Of a stretch of 64,000 bases of DNA, positions 27,301 through 36,213 are shown piece after piece; the stretch's first letter is position 1; every line of letters starts with the position of its first letter. The stretch is from assembly GCA_905250125.1 (NCBI GenBank), contig CAJNOL010000190.1, positions 62,001 to 126,000 of the forward strand, in the 5' to 3' direction. The position numbers were made by a program, and so were the translations under genes. The stretch comes from Rotaria sordida (lineage: Eukaryota; Rotifera; Eurotatoria; Philodinida; Philodinidae). The notes under the pieces were generated by a model. The model was not told the DNA's origin, searched no databases, and saw only the letters and a list, made by a program, of their open reading frames with translations.

Positions 27301-29055
27301 AGGAAGAATATGTGAAAACTAGTTTTTAAGAGTATCATCTTAAAGAGCTGAGAATTCTAAATGAAATGAAGAGTTGCTGTGTTTCCTACGACCTTCTCTT
27401 AAAAAGTTATTACCATAAAAAAAACAAAAATAAAAAAAACGCATTTTTTAGCAATGCTAGGATAAATTTCGTTTTTTTTTAATTTTTTTGTGATGGCTAT
27501 AACTTTTTAAGGAAAGATTGTAGGAAACGCAACAACTCCTCATTTTGTTCAAGATTTTGTGTTCTTTAATATGGTGCTCTTACAAATTGATTTTCACAGT
27601 CTTTTCAGTCCTAAAAAGTACCGTATTTATTTTTTTGAAAACCTTTCTCTTAAAGTCTACCTATGAAATTTTGATAGAGAACTTGTTCTTGGATTTAAAT
27701 TAAGTGTTCTATATTATAGAAAAAAAAATACCGAAGTTTTATATATTTAATCAGCAGTATAAATAACTATTATTGATCATTTATATAAACCATGTGAATT
27801 ACAAAGTGAAGATGTGATGATTGAAACTCTGAAGAACACGCAAATTATTTGAATCATTAATGAATTATTCATATATTTTTTTTTGTCGCACAGATTTTTG
27901 AGACATGTTATGCATATATAAAATGATTTTGATACATTTAGTAATGGACAAACTAAAATTGATTATATGATTGGTTTAAATTCGGGTGATATTGGTGATT
28001 ATTCTCAACCATCAGAAAGATCTTATACACAAATATTCAATCAAACGGGTTTACAAACATTAGTTTATACACGTTATATACCAGGATATAATAATCTAAT
28101 GATAACAAATAATAATCAAACATCTAATTTACCATTTTATTATCGATTTGGACCAATTGATGGGGTAAAAAATTGATCAAAATATAATTGATATTCAAAA
28201 TTGGTTTTTTCTTTTAATACATTCTTTTAGCTTGACTGGTGGATTATTCTAATTATAGTTATTGGTATATTAACGATTTGGTTAATAATCTGTTTAATTT
28301 GTTATATATGTTGTCGACGACGGTAAGATTTAATTTTCTTTCTAATCTTAAACGCTTATTAATTAACACAATAGCTTATGCTTATATGAAAACAGATCAA
28401 GAAATTCTTTTCATAATCAAATTTATAATTCAATCATACAATCAATTAATATTCCTAATCAAGAAGAAAATAATTATTTTGAATCATCTTTACCTTCATT
28501 AACATTAGTTGAACAAGAAAATATTGTTCAACCAGAATTACGAGTTCGACTTTTATCACAACAAGATTGGCCATATTTTACTGCTTAAAATACTAATGAT
28601 GTATATTTTCGTTTTTTTCCTACTTCAATATTTTCTTCTGTTTTTTGTTTTTAATAAGATCAAATTATTATGAATTATGAAAATAACTTCATTTTTTTTT
28701 TGTTCTTATTATTAGCGCGGAACGAAATTCATCATCTGTAGTTATACATGATGTTCAACATGTATCGAATAATGAACCAATTTATGGAACACATCCTATA
28801 CTTTATCCATTATCAAAACGAAAACATTCAGTATCAGTTATCGATTTACAAGATCAACCATCAACAAGAGAATTTCGTCGACCAAAACGAACAACAAGAT
28901 CAGTATCACCATCAAATAGTTTTCGTTATATTTTACCATTTAATTCTCAACGAGAACAAAAAACAAAAAATTTTGAACAAACATCACTTGGTAATACACA
29001 AAATGTACCAATAACAATAACCAAAAGTCCTATGTATAATAATGATTATTTATAA
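1992..29055 (+). CDS. Giant DSL-EGF-lectin-like type I membrane protein, about 50 exons
   Basis: About 50 exons, nearly all with GT-AG introns and matching phases, give about 4,200 residues. Main exons are 1992-2164, 2686-2833, 2895-3091, 3149-3351, 3406-3480, 3535-3667, 4968-5248, 5303-5524, 5600-5845, 5919-6173, 6270-6551, 7926-8230, 8286-8912, 8985-9212, 9285-9468, 9528-9635, 10465-10586, 10656-11363, 12806-12957, 13028-13545, 14494-16732, 16796-17022, 17089-17446, 18116-18219, 18270-18314, 18367-18438, 18523-18630, 18703-18903, 18973-gap, then 20058 to 28322 and alternative last exons. Order: MNNL-like, DSL, EGFs, DSL-like, EGFs, C-type-lectin-like, about ten unknown modules, TM, tail. 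DSL domains bind Notch in known ligands, but this length and C-terminal half match no ligand I know. No LNR or ankyrin repeats are present, so it is not a Notch receptor. Function is inferred only: cell-surface adhesion or signalling. An AATAAA lies at 29151. Confidence 0.85.
3668..4967 (+). repeat. Long intron with a dispersed foldback repeat
   Basis: Inside this 1.3 kb intron, 4080-4660 resembles 45880-46560 (shared words include the TTTCATGCGATTTGAATGTA stretch at 4598 and 46495). The core is a foldback: the segment at about 4270-4320 (GTTTGAAAGAGCCC, TACAGTGCTTACTAGAGC) is the reverse complement of about 4385-4430. No coding potential is visible. Confidence 0.7.
4968..5160 (+). other. Second, divergent DSL-like domain
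   Basis: After two EGF repeats the protein reads [30 protein letters not shown] and [10 protein letters not shown]. This repeats the DSL spacing, including FYG and PGW, but lacks the GWxGxxC end. It is probably a degenerate duplicate of the DSL domain at 3149-3351. A variant EGF is the alternative reading. Confidence 0.6.
6552..7925 (+). repeat. Long intron with an inverted repeat
   Basis: The segment 7370-7440 (CTCTTCAACAATAACTCTCA, then GATA and GAAAGTTTCAGC) is repeated in reverse complement at 7545-7620, with a spacer of about 105 bp. It is a short foldback element of the family carrying the CTGAAAGTTTCAGC word. The rest of the intron is AT-rich and shows nothing recognisable. Confidence 0.75.
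9636..10464 (+). repeat. Intron almost filled by a foldback element
   Basis: Arms of about 150 bp at 9690-9840 and 10300-10450 are imperfect reverse complements. They share the words for ATATCAAGAAGATRAAA, AATCTTTTTAGA and GAACTTATAC. The interior of about 460 bp has no coding potential. This is the structure of a MITE or foldback transposon. Confidence 0.75.
11364..12805 (+). repeat. Long intron with a foldback element
   Basis: GCCTGAAAGTTTCAGCCAAA at 12320 with following ACGAATGT is answered by its reverse complement at 12440-12475 (ACATTCGTTTTGTCTGAAAC). The loop is about 100 bp. Flanking words (CTAAGAATCATTAGAC) recur near 54590 and 54730, which shows a dispersed family. The remaining 900 bp upstream show nothing coding. 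Confidence 0.75.
13570..14434 (-). mobile_element. Decayed hAT-type DNA transposon in an intron
   Basis: Inverted repeats of about 60 bp bound the element: 13570-13634 (GATGCGTTC, AAACTCAATTAAACATCGA, GGAGATATA) and its reverse complement at 14370-14434. Inside lies a minus-strand hAT transposase C-terminus. Subterminal GTCGGAGTC words near 14290-14340 also fit hAT elements. I did not find a clear 8-bp target duplication. Confidence 0.7.
13976..14262 (-). pseudogene. hAT transposase C-terminal dimerisation fragment, frameshifted
   Basis: The reverse strand reads an FxxLQxLFP-type lead-in, a frame change near 14225, then [20 protein letters not shown] and a block ending in WLMFLKRNL, with a stop at 13976-13978. 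PAS-x-xx-ERLF-S with a distal FLKRN block is the hAT C-terminal dimerisation motif. The catalytic part is missing, so this is a remnant without activity. Confidence 0.7.
17447..18115 (+). repeat. Intron with a dispersed repeat (copy 1 of 3)
   Basis: From about 17590 (GATTAAAATGTAAAACAAG) to about 18055 (TTTTTAGATCGTGTTTCACA), this intron resembles 37275-37695 and, inverted, 47027-47325. The middle (17880-17970, AAAATCATTCCATAGCTGG and TTCAACCATAGCAGCC) also resembles 19625-19725. This is likely a non-autonomous element; no coding capacity is seen. Confidence 0.65.
18994..19003. other. Assembly gap of 10 N inside the giant gene
   Basis: Ten Ns interrupt an exon that begins at 18973 (after tttttag) with GSSWEII. 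The exon's end and any further exons before 20058 cannot be placed. A run of exactly 10 Ns is usually a placeholder, so the true length is unknown. Confidence 0.95.
19004..20057 (+). repeat. Post-gap intronic sequence with a repeat fragment
   Basis: The stretch after the gap shows no EGF or other coding signal up to the acceptor at 20057. At 19625-19725, AAAATCATTCCATGGCTGCTGG and GTTCAGCCATGGCGGC (each part shared only partly) resemble the middle of the intron repeat at 17880-17970. Confidence 0.5.
20058..20679 (+). other. C-type-lectin-like domain after the EGF array
   Basis: Exons 20058-20261, 20334-20456 and 20508-20679 join in frame. They read YPYCY, an early helix ending in [10 protein letters not shown], a second helix ([13 protein letters not shown]), FWTSG, then WQWLL, and a late Cys (TLCKI). 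This order of Cys, the two helices and the WTSG/W.W motif is that of the C-type lectin fold. I do not see the EPN/QPD and WND calcium-sugar motifs, so carbohydrate binding is doubtful. Confidence 0.6.
21342..21850 (+). repeat. Intron filled by a foldback element
   Basis: Segment 21395-21560 (GGAGACACATGTTCGAGAAA, CTTTTCTGGAGAAA) is answered in reverse complement at 21630-21790 (CGAGAAATCCTGTTT, TTTCTCGAACATTTGTCTCC). The two arms almost fill the 509 bp intron. Confidence 0.75.
22178..23008 (+). other. 831 bp intron, nothing recognised
   Basis: AT-rich sequence between the exons ending at 22177 and starting at 23009. I see no coding signal, no clear inverted repeat and no RNA gene. Confidence 0.5.
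24163..24900 (+). other. 738 bp intron, nothing recognised
   Basis: No coding pattern or clear inverted repeat. Composition around 24440-24560 is slightly less AT-rich than the flanks, which may indicate an inserted repeat, but I could not pair it with another copy. Confidence 0.45.
27164..27757. mobile_element. Tc1/mariner-type foldback MITE in the last long intron
   Basis: The left end reads TA then CAGTACTGGTCAAAAGTATA, a typical Tc1/mariner terminal sequence with TA target. The right end near 27757 is its degenerate reverse complement, followed by TA. The whole element of about 594 bp is palindromic: ATTCAAATCCAAGTTGTG at 27235 against the complement at 27680-27710, and GTGTTTCCTACGACCTTC at 27380 against 27490-27530. 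It has no transposase, so it is non-autonomous. Confidence 0.8.
28231..28322 (+). other. Transmembrane-helix exon of the giant protein
   Basis: The exon starts in phase 0 and encodes [20 protein letters not shown] continuing through [11 protein letters not shown]. That is one hydrophobic helix of about 26 residues followed by Cys residues (possible palmitoylation sites) and an Arg stop-transfer cluster. It ends in phase 2 at gtaaga. The topology is therefore type I. Confidence 0.9.
28375..28588 (+). CDS. Alternative last exon A: short cytoplasmic tail
   Basis: The acceptor is either the ag ending at 28374 or the one ending at 28395. They are 21 bp apart and in the same frame. Reading continues the Arg cluster as [12 protein letters not shown] and ends DWPYFTA with TAA at 28586-28588. 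The tail is about 64 residues from the nearer acceptor, rich in Gln, Asn and Ser, with an acidic patch ([10 protein letters not shown]). No in-phase donor leads from here to the exon at 28716, so this exon is a terminal alternative. Confidence 0.65.
28716..29055 (+). CDS. Alternative last exon B: longer basic cytoplasmic tail
   Basis: The acceptor at 28714-28715 follows a T-rich tract. The first base completes the CG from the TM exon, so the join CGC-GCG-GAA-CGA keeps frame (RRR-AERNSSS). The tail has 113 residues plus the joint and contains basic patches ([16 protein letters not shown]) and a C-terminal MYNNDYL. The poly-A signal AATAAA follows at 29151. The better acceptor and poly-A signal suggest that this is the main form. 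Confidence 0.75.
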
Positions 29056-29150
29056 TTATTATTTTATAAAGAGAACAGTATTTTGTTTTTTTTTTCTTTA
29101 TTGTTTATTGTTATTAGTAAAAAAAAATTTCTTTCCTTCTTATTTAAAAT

Positions 29151-29156
29151 AATAAA
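29151..29156 (+). terminator. Poly-A signal of the giant gene
   Basis: AATAAA lies 95 bp after the exon-B stop in an AT-rich 3' region. It is an ordinary signal by sequence only. Confidence 0.45.
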
Positions 29157-30393
29157 ATTTAAAAATTTCTTTGATCAGTATTAATTTGAGAATAATTAAA
29201 AGGAAAATAAGAGAATATAAATATTCGACATTGAAAATGTTAGTCTTTTTTGTATGCGAATTTTCTTAATATTTCGAAATTCGATCTTAGACGTATATAC
29301 AAAAAACACATATAATTATTTATCAAGAATATTACCGAATAATAGAAATTGTTTTTTCCTTTATGAGACAAAAATGAGAACGAGAAATTGAGATTATCCT
29401 TCATTGTTTCATAGTACTGATCTTATGAGTATCCTTGAAACTTTCCGGTGCTCTCTGGCCAATAAATAGATCCTTCATGTCCTGATAAATAAATCTTTAC
29501 AATGCTTTAATTCTCAGATCAATGATTCTGGCGTTCAGATCCGTGAATTTCCGCCAGAAAGACACCGTTTTTGACTGGAAAACTTCGAAAAATGGTAGGA
29601 GCTTGGAAGCAAGAAGTAGGTGGGCAGATTTTTCCAATTCTGGTTGTGATCGGGTCGAGTCGGCCATCAGATTTCTGCTATTTTTCTGGCTGGCAATGAC
29701 CCGTATTTCTTGACTCGTGTTAAATTCTTTTTCTCATTAAACAATCCGAATAAATATTAAAAATTCAACTAATACAATATTTCTTCTGCTATTTACTAAC
29801 TGAGTCTTTATAGATAAACATAATTTTACAAAGAATTGAAATTTTATTGCGAAAATTTGTTATAGCAATTAAGCGAAATTAGTTTCAAGGTCGATAGACA
29901 ATTTTTTAAATTAATTGCACTTTGACCTTCAAGGTTTGCCTGTTCAATAAAATAGTATAATAATATACTACCCTGATCAATCTATATTTTGACATACATA
30001 TCTGTTATTTGAAGTTTTTCCCATTAAATTCATAGTTTATGATTTCGCATGTTCCACCTTTTAAAACTTCAGCAATATTTTCAAGGTTGAATTGAACATT
30101 GATTGAAAACTAAACCTACTGTATGTTTAAATACTTATATTTCTCATTTAAAAATTTCAAATTATTTTGTTGAACCTTTTAAAATCATCTATTTTTATGT
30201 TTTCAATTCATTTTGTTTAAGTCATATCAAAACTTTCATAACAATATATGACAAATATATTGTTCTATTATTCAATATATAAAGATCGAATGATTTCATA
30301 ACAAATAAAAGAGGAGTAAATGTGAGATTGAATTTAATTATGACAAATATGACAATTTATTAATAAATATAAAAAACTATGCCATTAAAATAA
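29157..30393. other. Intergenic, nothing coding
   Basis: AT-rich spacer between the giant gene (+) and the small membrane-protein gene (-), which are convergent. A GC-richer patch at 29520-29700 shows a short reading frame without recognisable domains, and I leave it uncalled. Confidence 0.5.
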
Positions 30394-30661
30394 TTAAATA
30401 CGTTCGCTAGTAACATTAACAAAACCGTGTGGATCCATTGGCATTTTCTGTTTTTCTTTTAGACGTTTAGCTTCTTGTAATTCTTGAATAACCGGCCATA
30501 GACAAAATGCCTAGAATAGAAATAAAAAAGAATTCATATTTAAAATATGAATATTCTTTTTTCTTTTACAAGATTAAGTTACTTACAAATAAAATAAGTA
30601 TACAAACAGCGATCGTCACTGAAAGGACAACAACACCGACAATCACAACTGGTATTGTCAT
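30394..30661 (-). CDS. Small single-pass membrane protein, 63 residues
   Basis: Two exons, 30587-30661 and 30394-30510, are separated by a 76 bp intron with a good donor (gtaagt) and acceptor (ttctag), joined in phase 0. The product starts MTIPVVIVGVVVLSVTIAVC, one hydrophobic helix of about 27 residues. It continues with a basic amphipathic stretch (QELQEAKRLKEKQK) and ends VNVTSERI. The clean splicing and the frame make it likely real in spite of its size. The layout is that of a small integral membrane protein, with the N-terminus out or in the lumen. I do not recognise the family and no function is assigned. Confidence 0.65.
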
Positions 30662-33600
30662 AGTTTATTTTTCTATCTGAATTTTTATTTCAATATATTT
30701 AATTTTGATATCTAGGTGTGAAAAAGAAAAAGTTTAACAGTAGAAAAAGAAAATTAGTTTTACAATGTGTTTTTCAGGACTTTTTTTTCTTCTTATATTG
30801 AAATAGTTAATCATTCTGTGACAATTTTTTTCTTTTCACGACGCAGCAATATAAAAAAAAACATTTTTTTTCCCTTTTAAGAACCCATTTGATGCTCACG
30901 TGCAATAAAAAAAAAAATAGGAAAAAAGAAAGAACAGAACGAATAACTTGGCATAAAACTTTTTTTCTCGCTTTGTTTGCGTTCATTGTGAATAAATATA
31001 ATCATTTACTTGATGACGATTGCAGCAAATGTTTGTTCAAGGAAAATTGAAGTCCTCACTGAAGGTTATATTAGTACAAAAATACAAGGTATGAATGATA
31101 TGGTAAGTAAAATGTAGTACTTGAGACTAAAGTCTTATTCGAGGCGTACGAGTTTCTATTATTAACATTGAAGGTTAATCATATTAGAATAATTCTAGCA
31201 TGAACGAGAAAAGGTTCGTAACTGAAAAATGCTGATTAAACTGATTTTTTCCCCGTATATGGACTGCAGTATGATTAGTGGAAACTTGAAAGGATAAGGC
31301 TCTGTTTTCCAAAGTTATAACTAATTTTTTCTGAGTTTTCAGCATTTGAGTAAGATATTCATGAAGACATCTAATGATCGAATTTCAATCTGAAATTCTG
31401 ATAACCATTAGAAGATCCTGAAAGTTTGGACCAACAGAAATATTTTTTTTCATGAAATATTGAATTTTCAAATCTCACTCATATCTCATAAGAAGATCAT
31501 GAAAATTATGCTGTTCCAGAAATTGAACGTTTCATGAACGAACTATTTATTCTACTCGAAACTTTTAGCATCTTCTTAGGGCTATAAGATGTACATATGG
31601 ACAAAATTTCAGTTTGAAATTCGATCATTAGATGTCTCCGTCAATACTTTGACCACATGCTAAAATCTCATAAAAGTAGCTATAACTTTTTAAAAGAGAT
31701 TCTTGCTCTTCAGGTTTTTGCTAATCTTACTGCGAGCTATTTACAGGCAAACAGAATCAGTTTAATCAATGTTTGTTAGTTGTGAGTCTTCCCTCGGAAA
31801 CTATCAATAATAGACTAGAATAATAAAACTATTCAAAATAAAAACCAAAATTTTCTCTTTCAACACTAATTAGACGAGATTTCTGTTTGATTCAATCGTT
31901 AACAAAACAAGTTTATTCCAATTGAATTTTTCGTTGGACCATCATTGCTTATTTGATCATATCATGAAATTCAATATTTTTATAGTACAAATATTTGTTA
32001 CTTCAGTCATAGTTAGTTTTGTCGTTACAATTGTTATTAATTCAGTTTTCATTGCCATTATGTGTTCGAAACAATTTTATATAGATGCATGCATTTACTT
32101 GATAGAAAACTATTCTAATTACCAAATTCATCGAAAATTAATTTAAATTTTTCAAATTTTTTTGTCGATTTCAATGTTCTAGATAGAGACTGCCTCATTA
32201 AAAAGATTTTTAGTTCAAGCAAAAGGTGTTTTGATATCAAACACTTGAATTACAATTTACTATTGTCATCTTGGGACATACTTTTTTTTTCTTTCATCAT
32301 CTGCTATTTTTCAATGGAATGTAGCAATGAACAATAAGTCAATAATGGACTTCTTTTTTATAACTAAGGCCAAATGCGAAAGATCTATAAAACTTTTTTT
32401 TTAATCTGCTATCACAACTTTGCTAAAATAAAACAACTTGGTCAGAATATACATAATATTTTCGTCTAAAAAACAGTCAGATAAAATTAAATGGTTGAAA
32501 GCTTACTTGAAAAATTTAATAATTAGACATACACATCTATTTAAATAGGTAGACTTCTAAATATTTGATACTCTTGTTTTCACTCTTCTTTTTTCCATAA
32601 AAAAAAAACTTTCAATACGAGGACGAATCATATTCAGTGTACTTTTCTGAAATTCTTCATCTATTGTCAAGAATCACTACATTCTCATTAGGATAATTTA
32701 CACGAAAAAATTGTCAGTAGAATATCAATTGTAAAGATACATAATTATAAACAAAAAAAAAACAGTTTTTAAATCAAATCATTTCTATTATATTCATTTT
32801 AAATAATCGATGTCAGTCAACTAATACTTTCATCAATAGTCAATTCTCGACGAAATGATGCCTAACTAAAAAGCCGTTTTATTTTTCTTGACAAAATATA
32901 AATACTATGCATTCGTGCACAATTTCACTTAATGTTTTATCCAGATTTTCTCCTCCAAAACTGCGATTTAAAACTCTAGACATATTTGGAATCGGATCGG
33001 CCCGATTTTTTATTGATTTTTTTGGGTATTAAGGCTAGTTTATTTTGATCGTTCTTAATGATTTCCACAGTTTTAATAATCAAGAGATATGAAACAGGAA
33101 ATATTCGACTGACAAATTTCGAGTCACCATCAAAATCACATTTCTAAATATTAAGCTAACACTTTCTCATCGTATAATGAGAGCCTCGAATCATGCTGAA
33201 TGAATTTATTATGCTCACAAAAAGTTAGTCGACCATTAGAAGTTAATTTCGGTCTAAAGTAGAGATTTTTCACCTCGAAATTTTGAGTTCACTTTTAGCT
33301 GACTCTCATAAAATATCAATAGCTAATAGTTTTCAGTTCATGTTTTAATTACTGAGTATTAGAAGAGATTCCGTTCCGCTATCAAGATCTTGCCAACTAC
33401 TACCATCATGCAACTGTATTAAGAAATCTTAAAATAAGAAGTGTAGTATAAAAATCGTACATTTTAGTTCACCTTATCTTTCTGTCAACGATAGTATTCT
33501 TTTACAAATTGAAATGTCTTTCAGCTGTTTTAAATAATTATTTCAAATAAGAATAGATCAAACTTATCATTTGTAAAGAAATCATATCATTATTGAAAAA

Positions 33601-33923
33601 AGCCAGTCAAAGCACAGTATAGATGTTAGTTGCTTTGAGTTACTAGATGAAATGTGACAGACTGAAATAGTAGTTATTGCTATTAGAAACCATAAACACG
33701 CAATATATGGTAGAATAACCACTAACTCTGAGTGGTCCAAACTGATCTTCTAAGAGGTGCTACTTTATCAGCCCTCGCGCTGGATAAAACAATGATTTCA
33801 TTACCGTTTTTCTATACTACCCATTAATCAATTATTTATTAGTAAATTATTTATTTTCTTTTATTTTTAAATGAATAATGAAAATGACAAATAAAAGTAA
33901 TGAAGAAAGAAAAAAACTGAATG
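30662..33923. other. Intergenic with a foldback repeat, no gene seen
   Basis: The 3.3 kb between two minus-strand genes contain the foldback element at 31215-31775 and otherwise AT-rich sequence. A hydrophobic reading frame at 31922-32146 has no gene context, and I do not call it. Confidence 0.5.
31215..31775. repeat. Foldback repeat in intergenic DNA
   Basis: ACATCTAATGATCGAATTTC at 31368 is answered by GAAATTCGATCATTAGATGT at 31614. The outer ends also match inversely (CTGATTAAACTGATT at 31230 and AATCAGTTTAATCA at 31755). The TCCTGAAAGTTT word links it to the foldbacks near 12320 and 54580. Confidence 0.75.
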
Positions 33924-34511
33924 CTATGCATAACATACAGCTTTATTTGGTTCTAATAAAGAAATAAAAACAGGATTGCCTGAAATAATCCATTGATCAT
34001 TCGTTTGAGCACCATCTACTCCACTGAGATAGATACAACTTGGTTTCCAAGCTATATCAAACAAAAACAAAGAATCTTCAAATAAACAAATGAAAATACT
34101 AGACTTACGTGATCCAACCCATTTACCATCATTAATAAGTTCAACACCTTGTATAATATTATCTGTTTTATCGAATTTCACATTTGTATATATCATACAT
34201 ACATCCACTTGATTTCGTTCAAATGCATTCATTGATGGACCAATACTTCTTAATGCTTGTCGAGTCAAATTATTTTTTGTTCCAACAATGGTAACATATA
34301 TATTCGAATCAGTACCAGCACCTTGTTCATCAGCTGTATAAATTTCAAAAAATAAATAACCTTTATAAGATGTTGTTGTTTCTTCTATTGTAGTCAACAT
34401 CGTTGTTTTGTCTTCATTTCTAATTAGATTTGTAGCATTAAAGATAGCAAGACTACCAACAGTACTCATTGCAACAATGAATATAACAATGATGTGCATC
34501 GTATTATGCAT
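33924..34511 (-). CDS. Secreted PLAT/LH2-domain protein, 176 residues
   Basis: Exons 34109-34511 and 33924-34051 flank a 57 bp intron (gtaagt...tatag). The intron has a length divisible by three and no stop, so unspliced reading would add 19 residues and break the domain. The product has a signal peptide (hydrophobic residues about 5-22), then one PLAT domain at about residues 50-165: YLFFEIYTADEQGAGTDSN, VYVTIVGTKN-like strand, then WKPSCIYL with the conserved Trp. AGTDSNIYV is the family signature. PLAT domains bind lipids or proteins, and stand-alone secreted PLAT proteins occur in invertebrates. The start could be Met1 or Met5. Confidence 0.8.
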   Translation of the reverse strand: MHNTMHIIVIFIVAMSTVGSLAIFNATNLIRNEDKTTMLTTIEETTTSYKGYLFFEIYTADEQGAGTDSNIYVTIVGTKNNLTRQALRSIGPSMNAFERNQVDVCMIYTNVKFDKTDNIIQGVELINDGKWVGSRKSSIFICLFEDSLFLFDIAWKPSCIYLSGVDGAQTNDQWIISGNPVFISLLEPNKAVCYA

Positions 34512-34825
34512 GTATATACTTCGTGTAAATAGTAAAGAATCGTTCGTTGCTTCGATGCTCTATTTTATATTTAAAGATAAACTAATCATAGAACGAAAAG
34601 TTGATACTTTTCTTGTAAATAGTTATTATAAAAGTAGAAAAAAAAACTGATAAACTTGTCTATTCGTGTGTCTTAGACGTAGACATGTACTCATCATTCA
34701 TCATTGTCAGTTATATAGAAAAGATTCATAAAATGATAAATGAAAATGACTTATCATCATGAAAGAGAATCAGTTTCATTCTTCAATATTCTTAAAAGAA
34801 AAAACAATCAAATTTTTTTTTCAAT

Positions 34826-36213
34826 GAAAGGAGGGGGGTTGTTAAGAGGCAAAAACGGCCCCTTGTCGGAATTCGGTCTTGTCTTTCCAATTTTATCAGT
34901 TTAGGTGTCAAAAGTCTATTTCTATTGAAATTAGACAATTTGATGCGTTCTACATTGTACGCGACTCGACTTAGTTATTCTTCTTTTCTCCTTGTTATAT
35001 AGGGCATATATAATGGTGGTATAGTACTTTTGATTATCAGAAACATATCAATCCATTTTGGATCATATACTAATCGATAGATCTCTTCGAGATCTATCAG
35101 ATGATAGTAAAATATCTAGAGAAAAAAGTGGCTAAGTGGATCTGATGGTCAACACAATGGGGATGGAGTCATATATTACAGGGTGTAGAGTGATGGTAGA
35201 GAACTTTTGTCTATGAGAAACATGCAGGTCCATTCTAAATTATATACTAATCGATAGATCTCGTCGAAATCTGTTAGATGATGATAAAATATCTAGAGAA
35301 AAAAGTGGGTAAGACACTTCATTGGTGCATACAATGCTCATTGATGCCCCAAACTACCCTTTTAGACTGATTTTGATCGATTTTCTCTTAGATAGTCAGG
35401 CTTGTTATTTAAAAAAATAATATATTTGAAATCAGCACAAAAAACTGAGTCGATCTATGTATACGGTAAAGTGCTTCATTGACTTTCATTTTCGTCGGAA
35501 AATTTAGCTGTGGTCCCCCTCAGGGATGCGTTGGATTTTTTCGGCGAAAATGAAAGTCGATGAAGCAATTTACCATATACACAGATCGACTCAGTTTTTT
35601 GTGCTGATTTCAAATATATTGTTTTTTTTAAATAACAAGCCTAACTATCTAAGAGAAAATCGATCAAAATCAGTCTAAAAGGGTAATTTGGGGTATCAAT
35701 GAGCATTGTATGCACCAATGAAGTGTCTTACCCACTTTTTTCTCTAGATATTTTATCATCATCTAACAGATTTCGACGAAATCTATCGATTGGTGTATAA
35801 TTCAGAGTGGATCTGCATGTTTCTCATAGACAAAAGTTCTCTACCATCACTCTACACCCTGTATTATATGACTCCGTCCCCATTGTGTTGACTATCAGAT
35901 CTACTTAGCCACTTTTTTCTCTAGATATTTTACTATCATCTGATAGATCTCTTCGAGATCTATCGATTAGTATATGATCCAAAATGGATTGATATGTTTC
36001 TGATAATCAAAAGTACTATACCACCATTATATATGCCCTATATAATAAGGAGAAAAGAAGAATAACTAAGTCGAATCGCGTACAATGTGGAACGCATCAA
36101 ATTGTCTAATTTCAATAGAAATAGACTTTTGACACATAAACTGATAAAATTGGAAAGACAAGGCCGAATTCTGACAAGGGGCCGTTTTTGCCTCTTAACA
36201 ACTCCCTCCTTTC
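34826..36213. repeat. 1.39 kb near-perfect palindrome with arms of about 675 bp
   Basis: The left arm, from 34826 (GAAAGGAGG, GTTGTTAAGAGGCAAAAACG) to about 35500, is repeated in reverse complement from about 35536 to 36213, with only scattered mismatches. The spacer is a few tens of bases around 35500-35536. No transposase is present. It looks like a young foldback or large MITE element. I found no certain target duplication. Confidence 0.92.

Larger units (their letters stand above)
20739..28164 (+). other. About ten tandem unrecognised extracellular modules of about 100 residues
   Basis: Between the lectin-like domain and the TM helix the protein repeats one pattern: a helix with A/L heptad-like positions ([35 protein letters not shown]), a hydrophobic strand, a linker of about 15-20 residues, then a strand of the form T-x-V-x-Y-x-V-xx-NG-xx-I (for example [54 protein letters not shown]). 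I count ten copies, spaced 90-110 residues apart, with low identity. N-glycosylation motifs are frequent. I do not recognise the family. The alternation of helix and strands recalls SEA-like folds, but no GSVVV cleavage motif is visible. Confidence 0.65.

Noticed and set aside
1992..29055. Interpretation as a Notch receptor
   Set aside because: No LNR, RAM or ankyrin repeats are present. The N-terminus is DSL-like and the tails are short.
29522..29713. 63-residue plus-strand frame in a GC-richer patch
   Set aside because: It has no recognisable domain, no flanking exons and lies in spacer DNA.
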